DNA from: Bursaphelenchus xylophilus
Taxonomy: Eukaryota > Nematoda > Chromadorea > Rhabditida > Aphelenchoididae
Reading direction: 5' to 3'
Assembly (NCBI GenBank): GCA_904066235.2
Contig: CAJFCV020000002.1
Coordinates: 11,904,001 to 11,968,000, forward strand
Length of the DNA: 64,000 nt
This document shows positions 23,231-32,549 of this stretch, piece after piece. The notes beneath the pieces are model-generated. The model was not told where the DNA came from and did not search any database. It was given only the letters and a program-made list of their open reading frames with translations. Position 1 is the stretch's first letter. Each line of letters opens with the position of its first letter. The translations under genes and the position numbers were made by a program.

Positions 23231-23690
23231 CTAACAGGGGAAGTACCCCAAGTGCGACGCTCAAACTTTGATGAAACTTACCACAAATTTAGAATAATTT
23301 TTTCGAAAGTATATGCGAAGATCCTAGCTCGCGCTTTACAGAAACAAATGAGATTTTTAGACCGAAAGTCGGCGAAAGTTTGAAGATTTTTTTTCGAATT
23401 TCGGCACGAAAACTTTCATGCCTATCTCCACCATAGAGGGTAATGTTCCCACAAAAAAATTATTTTTTCCGCAGGAAAATAGCAAAGTTATGGCCAAAAA
23501 TTGTTTTTCTCTATGACCGCTCTCCGCGTTTAGCGTACTCTCTCGGCGGCAAAGATCGTTCAATCTCTCGGCGGCGCTTAAAAAGCGCGAGCTAAAACTT
23601 TCAGGAATTGATACTTAGTTCATGCTCGATGTGTGTGCAAAATTTTAAAAAATCTGAGCATCGCACTTTGGGTACTTCCCTTGAAAATTC
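23231..23690. mobile_element. R1-family inverted-repeat element
   Basis: The left end CTAACAGGGGAAGTACCCCA and the right end (gcactttgggtacttccctt) are inverted. The interior is collinear with the 8.5 kb copy; the internal frame is broken. Confidence 0.8.
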
Positions 23691-24600
23691 CAAAATTTTT
23701 CAGTGCAAAACACTCGATTTTTCAAACCAACAATTTGCACGGTGCAAAAAAATATTCGCCCCTATATTTTTTCTCTATAAAATTTTTTCCCGAAAAAACA
23801 TTATTGTGACAATTCCGTTTTCTCAAAAATACCCTCATTTATTTTTTCCGAAAATTCCATGCATTTTTTGCAACTTCAATTAAACTTGACACTTGAGAGC
23901 GTCCCCAAACCGACTCAAAAAAACTTGATTGGCCTCCAGAAAGAGAATTGAAACCGGCCCGTCCTTCTTTTGTTCGAAACATTTCGGAAAAAGGCCCTCC
24001 GGGTCATTTCTAATTTTATCCCCGTCTTGAATGGCTTTTGCTTTGTGACGCAAGATATTTGAATTTTTCGCGGATTTGATTCAATTTTGTTCGGATTTCA
24101 AGGGGTTTTTGTTATAAGAAGGTTGTTTTTGCAAGAAAAGTTGTTGAAATAAGATTTTCCTGGGATTTTTTTCAAACATGGCCCATATTGTTTGACTAGG
24201 CCACATGTCATTTCCTGAAAATTTTAGCTTTTACAAGGTCAGCCGAGATATGTCGAGCCGACAAAAGACGGCTGTAGCTCTATGGGTTTCGTTTGGAATA
24301 AAACATTTTTTTTTCAAAGACGAATCCCATTTTTTCAAGCCAAAAATTGCAAAAAAAATCCAATTTTTTGCCAATTTTCGAACTAAAAATCTCGATTATT
24401 TCTGCATTGCGCGGACTAAGAATTTGGAATTTGACTTGGAAAAACTTAACTAGACTTTGTCCCAAGTGTCATTATAATCCATGCTCCTAATTAAAAAATT
24501 TTTTGGTCCCGCCACGAAAACATTTTTCATCCGAAAAACCTTTGAAATTGCACATTTATCCTACAAATCGCTAGCGAGACGATGCCTTTAATTGATTTTC
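23691..24600. other. Intergenic stretch with an eroded R1-like element
   Basis: No gene seen before 24.6 kb. From about 24170 to 24475 the motif order (catttcctgaaaattttagc, gccgagatatgtcgag, aaaaatctcg, ttgtcccaagtgtcatt) matches a highly diverged R1 member in inverse orientation. Confidence 0.4.
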
Positions 24601-24618
24601 CATTTTTCAAAACTTCAG

Positions 24619-26045
24619 ATGGAACTTCTTCGAAATGTTGAGCTAACGACAAAATCCGGCAAGCTCGTCGACGCCGATGTTCTGCACGGGAAGATTGTCG
24701 CTTTTTATTTCGGTGCTCATTGGTGTGAGCCCTGCCGAAGATTCACCCCAATTCTTCGCGATTTTTATGTGAAAGCCGCACTTCAAGGGGTGGAAATTGT
24801 GTGGTTTTCGAGGGATGAGACCATGGAGTCGATGGAAGAGTACTTCAAAGAGCACGGGAACTGGCTGCGAGCGCCGTTTCAGCAACCCGGCTGCAAGTGA
24901 GTTGGTTTTGAGGGGAATTTTGCTTTAAAAATTTAAAAAATAATACTGGCGGTACCATTTCTGCATAGTAAGGTAAAAAATGCTGCAAAAAATCGACTTT
25001 TTCGAGCAGCATCCAAAAAGTATAATTGGCAAAAAAAATTCGTCTAACCGGTTCTCCTCATTTTATGTGCTGTCTTGAAAAAGATATTTCAGAATCTTAC
25101 GTGGGGACCTGATCCAGTGGCAAAAAATACCATTTTGCATCCGGGAAGTATCAAAAATGTGGCAAAATGCTTCCCTCTCTAAGTGAAAAACTCCGATTTC
25201 AAAAGCGCGCCCATTCTTTTTCTGAGGGAATGTGCTCAAAACGAAGTTTTTTCGCTTGGAGAGGGAGGCATTTTGCCACAATTTTGATGCTTTCCGGATG
25301 CAAAATGGTACGTTTTTTGCCACTGGATCAGGTCCCCCACTGTAGTTCAAAATCTTACAAATGGAAAGCTAAATTTTTTCGCTTGATGTACGGTCTATTT
25401 GAAGTATACGTGCAAAATTAAGAGTAAAATCTATGGCGCAAAATTTCTGGATTTTGCACTTTAGGCAACAAACAAATTTTTTGTAGTAAAAGGCACGTGC
25501 GTTTTACTTTTTCCGGTTTTCTTGTCTATGGGCCCTCTAGAGAAGATTTGAGTGCTTTCTGTCTCGAAAACAGCCAAAATTCGCAAGTCTTGTGTGAGAT
25601 AATAGACAAATTTCACCCACGTGACTTATCTTGCATCCTGGTTACTAATGAGATTTTCTACTTGTATGCTGTACAAAATCTATTTTCAGCGTTTTTCAAG
25701 GAACAAGACGTATTTTTATTTGTTTTATTTCAGATGCTGTTGCTTAACCTTCGTCAAGGAACAGCAGGGATTCAATTACCTCAAGAAGTATCACATTGAC
25801 AGCCTGCCAACCCTAATCGTTGTCAAACCGGATGGCACGGCGGTCAATAAAAATGGAGTCGATGACGTTTATGTAAGCCTGGAAATTTTGCCAATTTTTG
25901 CCACAAAAATTTTCAAAAAAAATTTTTTTCGGCATTTTTCTGACTTTTTCCGAGTAAAAGAGTTTTCCAATACGTAAAATTAAAATTTCAGAACAAAGAC
26001 CCGGACGATGTTGTGGCGGAATGGAAACGTCAGGTTTACCAATAA
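24619..26045 (+). CDS. Nucleoredoxin / tryparedoxin-like thiol oxidoreductase
   Basis: A thioredoxin-fold protein of 156 residues, expected to reduce or shuffle disulfides in the cytosol or nucleus. Exons 24619-24896, 25734-25872 and 25992-26045 join in phase. The start ATG directly follows a CTTCAG acceptor, consistent with trans-splicing. The active site WCEPC is at residues 35-39, after a beta strand (KIVAFYFGAHW). The nucleoredoxin insert with VEIVWFSRDE and the NWLRAPF motif follow. The cis-Pro loop is SLPTLIVVKPDG, with Pro at about 118. Length is normal for the single-domain nematode members. Odd: the junction of exons 1 and 2 creates a cysteine cluster (GCKCCC, residues 91-96) where relatives usually have the strand leading into the helix. 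Intron 1 (837 bp) holds an R2 element. Two AATAAA signals lie in a repeated segment near 26150-26190. Confidence 0.88.
25098..25345. mobile_element. R2-family MITE in intron of the thioredoxin-like gene
   Basis: About 248 bp. The left half (ggggacctgatccagtggca, then accattttgcatccgggaag, then tcaaaaatgtggcaaaatgc) is mirrored by the right half ending gccactggatcaggtccccc, then actgta. The arms are long, so the whole element can fold into one hairpin. No coding capacity. Six copies are present in the window. Confidence 0.9.
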
Positions 26046-26384
26046 ATTCGACAAATCTGCCTGATTTTCAATGCCGGTACCTCAAATATCAAGTGCTCGA
26101 GGGTCTCTGATGACTTTTTCAAAACATTGCAATCAAGTCTAACTTATTTATTCAATAAATTTCATTCAACTCTAACTAATTTATTCAATAAATTTTTGAA
26201 TCTTGTCAAAAATTTGAATCAATAAAGAACAGGGCAAAAAATGGGGCAAAAGCTTGTCCCAAGCGTTGAGAACTCTATGAATTTGCCTGCAACATAAAGC
26301 TTATAGTCCTGGCTGACACTTTAGGGCCTTCATTTATTCCAAGGCCACTGAAAATTGCCTTGAAAGGGTAAGTAAGCCCGAAAA

Positions 26385-26455
26385 TCCCAAGGTGAGAGTC
26401 GAACTCGCGAGCGCTGGAGTCGAAAGCAAACAGCAAACCACTCGACTATAAAAAC
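26385..26455 (-). pseudogene. tRNA-like sequence
   Basis: On the minus strand an A-box-like TAGTCGAGTGGTTTGC and a B-box-like GAGTTCGACTC are spaced as in a tRNA. I could not fold a complete acceptor and anticodon stem. Probably a tRNA-derived repeat or pseudogene. Confidence 0.4.
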
Positions 26456-26506
26456 ACGCCACCCAAAGAACCTCGTTTTCGACGTTTTTGGCGGGAAAAC
26501 TGAGAG

Positions 26507-26930
26507 GGGGTACTCCAGTTGTGCGACGCACGTTAAATTGATGTGAGATAAGCTATCGGTCGGGTGAATGGATTGGCAAAGTCGCCAGAAAAAGACGCGA
26601 AAAATCTTCTTGTCGGGGAAGGAATGGGGAATTTTAGGAGCGAGAGAGTACGCTTTTCCGTGTCTTTTCTCTGCCTTCTCTGTGAAATCAAAACGAAGTG
26701 TAAAAAACCGATCGCAAAGAGTCTATTCTGGTCACCGGACTCTTCAGTTTGACGTGTGACGCTCAGTTAAATGAAACTTGGTAAAAAGACGAGATTTCTA
26801 GCTCGCGTTTTCCAGAAAGGACCGAGATCTTTAGGTCATAAAAGTTATGACATTTTATAAAACTTTGGCATGACAAGTTTCATACCTATTTCTTCTGTAG
26901 AGCATGTTTCTATGGCAAAAAAAATTTTTA
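26507..26930. mobile_element. R1-related element, strongly eroded
   Basis: It keeps gggggtactccagttgtgcg at the left and scattered internal motifs (gcgagagagtacgc, agctcgcgttttccag, accgagatctttaggtc, tgacaagtttcatacctatt). It appears to be rearranged, with a second gacgctcag motif at 26758. It abuts the 3' end of the MSP gene. Confidence 0.45.
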
Positions 26931-27025
26931 TGAAGCATACTGACAGAAAAAAAACAAGCCAAATTTTTAGACAACCGATTTATACAATGCAACGGAACAA
27001 AAAACACAACCAAGCAAAACAATGT

Positions 27026-27754
27026 TCAAGGGTTGTACTCGATGGGGAGGTTCTTTCTGCGGACCATACCGTCACCCTGGAACCATTCGCGGCGGAACTG
27101 CTTGGCGGCTCCATCGGGGGTGTTGGTCCATTCGATGGTGATACGGTCGTTGTTGGTGTCCTCCTGGCCGAAGCTGAAGGCGTCGCAGGAGACGGCAACC
27201 AAGACGGACTCCTTGGGGTCGAGGACTCCGCATGGAGGGTCGACGCCGAGGCGCTTCATGTTGGTGGTCTTGAAGGCCCATCCGATACGACGACCACCGG
27301 CGTTGATGACCTGGAAAAGGAGGGTTTATATTCAAATTTTGCGGAGTTTGTCAAGTTTTATCAAAAGGTATCCATAGAGTATCAAAAGGACTCAAAGCTA
27401 AAAGTTATCCAAAAGGTCTCAAAAGGTATCAAAAAGCCTCAAAAAATAACAGTGTCAAAAGATATCCAAAAGTATCAAAAGGTTTCAAAAGACCTCAAAA
27501 GATAATAAAAGGTCTCAGAAAGTATCCAAAAGTATCAAATATCCCAAAAGTTCTCAAATATTACCAAAATTTCGAAATGTATCAAAAAACTTCAAAACGT
27601 ATCCAAAAGTTTCAAAAAGTATCCAAATTTTCCCAAAAAACTCCCCAATTCTTACCTTGATGTGGTAGGTGTGCTTGTCGTCGTAGGGGGCGTTGAAGAC
27701 GACCTTGGTGCCGGGCTGGGTGGTGATGTCTCCTGGAGGAATAGATTGGGCCAT
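27026..27754 (-). CDS. msp: Major sperm protein (MSP)
   Basis: MSP is the abundant cytoskeletal protein of amoeboid nematode sperm; it polymerises to drive crawling and is also released as a signal to oocytes. Two exons, 27754-27656 and 27310-27026, join in phase 0 to give 127 residues, the invariant family length. The N-terminus [17 protein letters not shown] and the C-terminus [11 protein letters not shown] are the standard family ends. The immunoglobulin-like core is intact ([47 protein letters not shown]). The single intron (27311-27655) is filled with a loose TATCAAAAGG-type repeat. A TATA box lies about 75 bp upstream. Expression is probably confined to the male germ line, as for the family. 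No defect is visible. Confidence 0.97.
27315..27640. repeat. Short imperfect tandem repeat in the MSP intron
   Basis: A run of about 20 loose units of 9-12 bp of the type tatcaaaagg / tctcaaaag / tatccaaaag fills nearly all of the intron. Units vary in length and sequence, so it is a degenerate microsatellite-like array rather than a fixed minisatellite. Confidence 0.75.
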
Positions 27755-27826
27755 TGCGACGAGAGAGCGAACAGAACAAGAGCCGAGAGAACCGGGATCG
27801 AGTGGCGATTCTGGAGCCCGCTCGGG

Positions 27827-27834
27827 CTTTTATA
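27827..27834 (-). promoter_or_regulatory. TATA box of the MSP gene
   Basis: On the minus strand TATAAAAG lies about 73 bp before the MSP ATG. The divergent gene on the plus strand starts at 27966, so the two genes share a 211 bp promoter region. Confidence 0.6.
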
Positions 27835-27965
27835 CAACCGCATCCGCACTTTGGAATTTTGAAATTTCCCCTCGAAACGACGGAAAATCGATGTTTTTGA
27901 GGAAAAAATCGATTTTTTCGACGGATTTTTTATTTTTTTATTGGTAGAATTTTTTGCGGTCGGTC

Positions 27966-29251
27966 ATGCAAACTCGTGCACGAGAAACTCGAGAAGAAAC
28001 AACAGTCACAAGGACCACGGATGTCAGCAAACTCATCACCTTGGACCTCGGAAATCCGACTCAAGCCGGAGATTTAAAATTGAACTTGAGGAAGCGCGCT
28101 TCCGACCTCTCCGAATGGTCGCACAGTGAACCCGAAGACTTGAACATCTACGATCCTCGGCTTTGGGAGTGTTTCGGCGATTTTTATCCACCAGAGCGCG
28201 ATCGTGCAACGGTTGGAGGACGTCCGTTCGGAATAATCCGGCCTTTCCTAATATTGGATCGATGGTTGGCGTTCCAGAAGAAGAGGTGGGCTACATTGGG
28301 GATGTTTTTACAGGCCTGTTATGATTGGTGGTATGGAGTTGAACAGGTGGGATTTTTCTTCGATTTTTTTGGATTTTAGGTACTAAATTGAGTTTTTGGC
28401 TGGTATAAAATGGAATTGCCTTTGGAAGAGCGAAATTTGACAAGGTATAGTTGATACTGTCAATAGTAGAGTGTATTCGGTCGTTTACATCAGGGTTTTC
28501 CTCAAAATTCAAAAATTATTGCAATAATTAGCTAGATGCATAGTGCAACATCACATTTTGCGCAATTTTTTAAACTGAATTGGATAGAATAAGAAATAGG
28601 CAAACGGGAGGGACAGTGTTTCTTGCCCTTTGATCGTTTTTAGTGAACAAGCAGCAATTTGACTTTAATTTAGGGACCTGGTCAGAAATACTTGACGGAT
28701 TTCGAGGCTCAAACTCGGCCAAAACCCATTGAAGGAAAAGAGACTCAATCAACAACTAATCAGGCGACTAACGTTACTGCCGTCACCAAAGTGGATCTGA
28801 AGCCGAAGCCCAAACCGAAAGGTCTTACCGAATGGATCGTTGACGACAGCCATGACGAAGAAAGCTGGGCCGATCCCGATGACAGCGACTCTATGCCTCT
28901 GGAAAATGATCTATGGCCTGTGTATGAGATTTTCAAGGATCGGGGGGTGAGTTGTAGATGTCTTTGATCAATTTTTTATCATTTTAGGTAGGTCTCGACA
29001 CCGATGGAGACATATCCGACCTGGAGTTTTTGCCAGGGAAAAGATGCGTGAAGAAAAAGAAAAAGCTTGGTGGTGTACCAAAAGATCTGCAATTTATCAC
29101 GGAAGATATTTGGGATCGAATCATCGGTGAAACAGTGTAGGTTATTTTAATTTTTTGTTGAAACTTTAGGGATGGAAGAAAAGAAGTTTGCGCTAGACTA
29201 GGTTTCGTGTTTATCAATCGAAAGGATCTTTGGGCTCTTTTCGAGCGATAG
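27966..29251 (+). CDS. Unrecognised acidic protein with alternative last exons
   Basis: I do not recognise this family. Exons 27966-28346, 28674-28946, 28988-29136 and 29170-29251 join in phase to give 294 residues. The start ATG is the first in frame, 211 bp from the divergent MSP start. The N-terminal third is polar with TREETT and a leucine-containing LITLDLGNP segment. The middle has an aromatic-rich block (PRLWECFGDFYPPERD, then RWLAFQKKRW and CYDWWYGVEQ), which looks like a folded domain. Exon 2 is low complexity with KPKPKPKG followed by an acidic stretch (DDSHDEESWADPDDSD). Exon 3 has KKKKK, then FITEDIWDRIIGET. Two introns are very short (41 and 33 bp). The donor ending exon 3 (GTAGGT) is also in phase with an acceptor at 29488, giving a different tail (see the next CDS entry); a tRNA-Glu lies in that longer intron. 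No membrane segments. Confidence 0.7.
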
Positions 29252-29259
29252 CGACATGT

Positions 29260-29331
29260 TCCGTTGTGGTCTAGTGGTTAGGATTTGCGGCTCTCACCCG
29301 CAAGGCCCGGGTTCGATTCCCGGCAACGGAA
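29260..29331 (+). tRNA. tRNA-Glu (CTC)
   Basis: Identical in sequence to the 11122 copy (72 nt, anticodon CTC). It starts nine bases after the stop codon of the upstream coding region, in the same orientation. If the alternative last exon at 29.5 kb is used, the tRNA is nested within an intron. Confidence 0.95.
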
Positions 29332-29488
29332 GAAAGTTTTTTTTTGAAATATAAATAAAATGGCCATTGTATTCTAGGTGGCAGTTTTAAATCGTTAGTT
29401 TTTTAAAGCTACGACAAAAAATATTTTCTGTTGAGACTTTTTTGACGATTTTTTATTGGATTTCTCTGAAATTTCTGGTCTTTTTAGC

Positions 29489-29638
29489 CCCATTCCATCG
29501 TTTGCCCTGGAGATGTCAGCCAAACGCGTCAAAGAGGAGGAAGACATGGAGCAAACAAGAATCAAGAATCTCAGGAATTCAGCTTGTTCAAACGCTGGCA
29601 GATCGAGAAACAGGATGCAGAAGAGAAAGGCTGAGTAA
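29489..29638 (+). CDS. Possible alternative last exon of the preceding gene
   Basis: After a TTTTTAG acceptor ending at 29488 a single C completes the split Val codon of exon 3 (which ends at 29136), and the frame continues for 48 further codons to TAA. The tail is highly charged: KRVKEEEDMEQTRIKNL, then GRSRNRMQKRKAE, a likely helical and nuclear-type basic end. Alternatively it is a separate tiny gene from the ATG at 29513. The phase match with exon 3 is what supports the link; both readings remain open. Confidence 0.4.
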   Translation, partial: PIPSFALEMSAKRVKEEEDMEQTRIKNLRNSACSNAGRSRNRMQKRKAE

Positions 29639-29842
29639 AGTGCATGGAGCGTTTTTGTGAATCATGGAAGTATAGGGTAATCTGTTGTAAATAGTTGGAG
29701 GAGCCGTACAATGTACAGTATATTGTTTACTAACCAATCTTAGAGAGAAAAATAGAGATTTTTTGGATTTTTTATGACGATCCTAGTTGTACGTAAAATC
29801 AAATTTATTTTGCGAGTTGATTATTTTTTACATTTTGTTTAT

Positions 29843-32095
29843 CTATTTGCCATAGACTCCAGTTGACCATCCAATTCCTCCAACATAGGGGATATTTAAT
29901 GACGTTCCAATTCCATATTGACCAGCTTGCCCGGCACTTCCTCCACCGTAGTTGTAGCCACTGTATCCGGCATTCCCAACAGTCTGTGGGTAGTAGTATT
30001 GCTGCTGTTGTTGTTGCGGATAGGAGTATCGTTGATAATATTGTTGTCTCGGCTGATAGGCAGAGTAAGATACGGGCGTCTGGTACTGCTGAGAAGACGG
30101 CTGCAGAGTCTCAACGTACTTTTGATAGTAGTAGAGATACTTTTTGTAGGCTTCTTGTTGCTTTTCGGTCTGCGAGGGTTGCCTCGGCTCGGCGGGCTTT
30201 TCGTCCGTGGTGGTTTTGTTGGCTGAAATAGGACCTACTTGACTGTAAAGCTTTCGAATAATCAGGTGTAAAATACGGGGCTTTCCTTTACTCACCCTCC
30301 CCTTCTTCTGGCTCAGGTTCCGGAAGCTCTGTGGCAGTAGAAAACACTTCTTTCAGAGCCTCGTTCTCTTCGACTTCTGGCTGAAAAGTTAAATTTTTAT
30401 TTGCTTGTGTGGTCCGAAAAGGACCTCATCCAGTGGCGAAAAGCGTACCATTTTGCATCCGAGAAGTATCAAAAATGTGGCAAAATGCTTCCCTCTTCAA
30501 GTGAAAAAACTCCGGTTTCAAAAGCGCGCCCGCTCTTTTTGTGAGGGAAAGAGCTCAAAACGAAGTTTTTTTCACTTGGAGAGGGAAGCATTTTGCCACA
30601 TTTTTGATACTTCCCGGATGCAAAATGGTACATTTTTTGCCACTGGATCAGGCCCCCCACTGTATCTCTGCTGACTCAAAAGAAGCGAGTTAATCTTTTC
30701 TGAAACTGCTACTCGAAAAATAGCAATTCAACTCGAGTCTTACCTCATCAGTTGTCTCCTCTGCTTTCGGCTTCTCGGCCTTTTTCTTTTCGGCCTTCCC
30801 TTTCTTCTTGCCTTTATCAATGGCCTCTTTCTCTGCGGCCTCTGCATCCGGTTGAACATCTTCGTCCTGATCTTCTTCGATTTCCTCTTCCTCCACGGCT
30901 TTCACTTCTTCTTTCTTTGGTTTTGCCGCTTTCCTCTTCGCCATCATCTTTGGCCGTGAAATATCTCCTAATCCCTCCATTGGGGCATCCCGATAGACAC
31001 GATGCTGTTTCGGCAACGGGAGCGGCGGAGGAGTTGGCATTGGGTCATCACTGTCGACTAGTGACTGATCATAGCGACGGCCGGCTTCTCCATCCAGTAG
31101 TGTTGATTTTCTAGAATTTATAGAAAATTTATCGAATAAGTTAGTTAAGAGAAAGAGTTATTTGAAAGCGTGTTTTCAAACTCACCCCGAGCTGGGACCT
31201 CTTCTTTCAGCTTTGGCTGGGCCCAAGATTCGGAAGTTTCGGATGTCACAAATACTCAGCGTAGGTTGTTTGTGACACAAGTAGTTTAGCATGGTATTGT
31301 ATCTGTGGTCATGTTCAGCTTGGTCGTTGTTGTAACCTGAAAGATTTTTCTTTTACTTCCATAGGAAATCAAAAACAATTGTGGGTATTGAGCGCACTAA
31401 AAAAGCACCACTTAAAATTTGAAAAAATAAGTAATACTAACAGGGGAAGTACCCCAAGTGCGACGCTCAGATTTTGATCAAACTAGGCACAAATTTAGAA
31501 TATTTTTTCCTAAAACATATGCGAGAATCCTTGCTCGCGCTTTACAGAAACAACCGAGATTTTTAGACCGAAAGTCGGCGAGAGTTTGACAATATTTAGC
31601 GAACCTGGGCACGAAAAATTTCATACCTATTTCGACCGTAAACGGGTAATGCTTCCACAAAAAATCAATTTTTTCCACACGAAGCTAGCAAAGTTATAGC
31701 CAAAAAGCGTTTTTCTCTCTGACCGCTCTCCGCTTTTAGCGTTCTCTCTCGGCGGCAAAGGTGGTTCAATATCTCGGTGGCGCTTGCAAAGCACGAGCTA
31801 AAACTTTCAGGAATTGATATTTAGTCCATGCCCGACGTGTGTGCAAAATTTAGAGAAAATATGGGGGTATCTATCTTGTAAAGCTAATTGACTTCCAAAA
31901 TGTAATCGCAATGCTGAAAAAAATCTGAGCATAACGCCTTGCACAAATTCCTTGCCAGGCTAAAATAAGCATTCTCCAGCGGGCACTCCAAATTTTTGCT
32001 TCGTTTTTTAACCCTCCTTTCCACTTACCTGCAGCTTCGCCGAGAAACGGTAGCGCGAGGAGAAGCAGTAGAATCGAGCCCGTATCCAAAGTCAT
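29843..32095 (-). CDS. Secreted charged and Tyr/Gln-rich protein
   Basis: Five exons join in phase to give 349 residues: 32095-32029, 31336-31186, 31110-30744, 30380-30296 and 30222-29843. Residues 1-22 are a signal peptide (GSILLLLLALPFLGEAAG), so the protein is probably secreted. A short conserved-looking domain with two Cys follows in exon 2 (MLNYLCHKQPTLSICDIRNF). Exon 3 is low complexity: a Pro-rich PTPPPLPLPK stretch, then long runs of Lys and Glu. The C-terminal exon is rich in Tyr and Gln (QYYYPQ, six consecutive Gln) and then Gly/Tyr (GYSGYNYGGG), similar in style to extracellular matrix or cuticle-associated proteins. I do not recognise an orthologue. Intron 1 carries an R1 element and intron 3 an R2 element. 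The N-terminal ATG is chosen for the signal peptide; an upstream UTR exon is possible. Confidence 0.75.
30410..30666. mobile_element. R2-family MITE in intron 3 of the Tyr/Gln-rich gene
   Basis: The left arm (ggacctcatccagtggcgaa ... ccattttgcatccgagaagt) mirrors the right arm ending gccactggatcaggcccccc, then actgta. Fully inside intron 30381-30743. Confidence 0.88.
31437..31880. mobile_element. R1-family element in intron 1 of the Tyr/Gln-rich gene
   Basis: The left end CTAACAGGGGAAGTACCCCA is intact. The right terminus is eroded (gggggtatctatcttgtaaa). The interior is collinear with the 8.5 kb copy. Lies within intron 31337-32028. Confidence 0.8.
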
Positions 32096-32549
32096 TCCGA
32101 CTTAAACTGGAGTAAACACTGTCTTCTGACAAATAAAAGATATTTACAATTCGCTTCCTCAAAATTCTTATGATTCCCCTCTCTGGAGGAATGCCCTCGA
32201 ATTTCATTGGAGGCGATGACCTTGAACAACTCTTCGAGAGCGTAAAATGTTTTTTCTGCAGTGGTATTATTACTATTCCTTTTTCGTCTGATTCCTGCAG
32301 TTTCCAAATCATGGTGGAGGAAAGTTGTTGATGTGGATTTTGTTGTGATCCGTTGGAAGTCGAACTTTTAGAGTTTTGAAATTTATTTGGAAAACATTTT
32401 GAGAACTCAAAAGTCGAATAAAAACGATAATAAAAGAAAAAACTTTGGGAGTACTGTAAAATCAAAGAGAAATGAGATCATTTTGGCTATGAGGAATAAA
32501 AATTACTAGTCGCTATAAATTACTAGTAAAGGAAAGTGCAAAATAAAAA

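Noticed and set aside
26870..27505. Plus-strand ORF of 211 codons over the MSP gene
   Set aside because: It is antisense to MSP exon 2 and then runs through the intron repeat; no domain is present.
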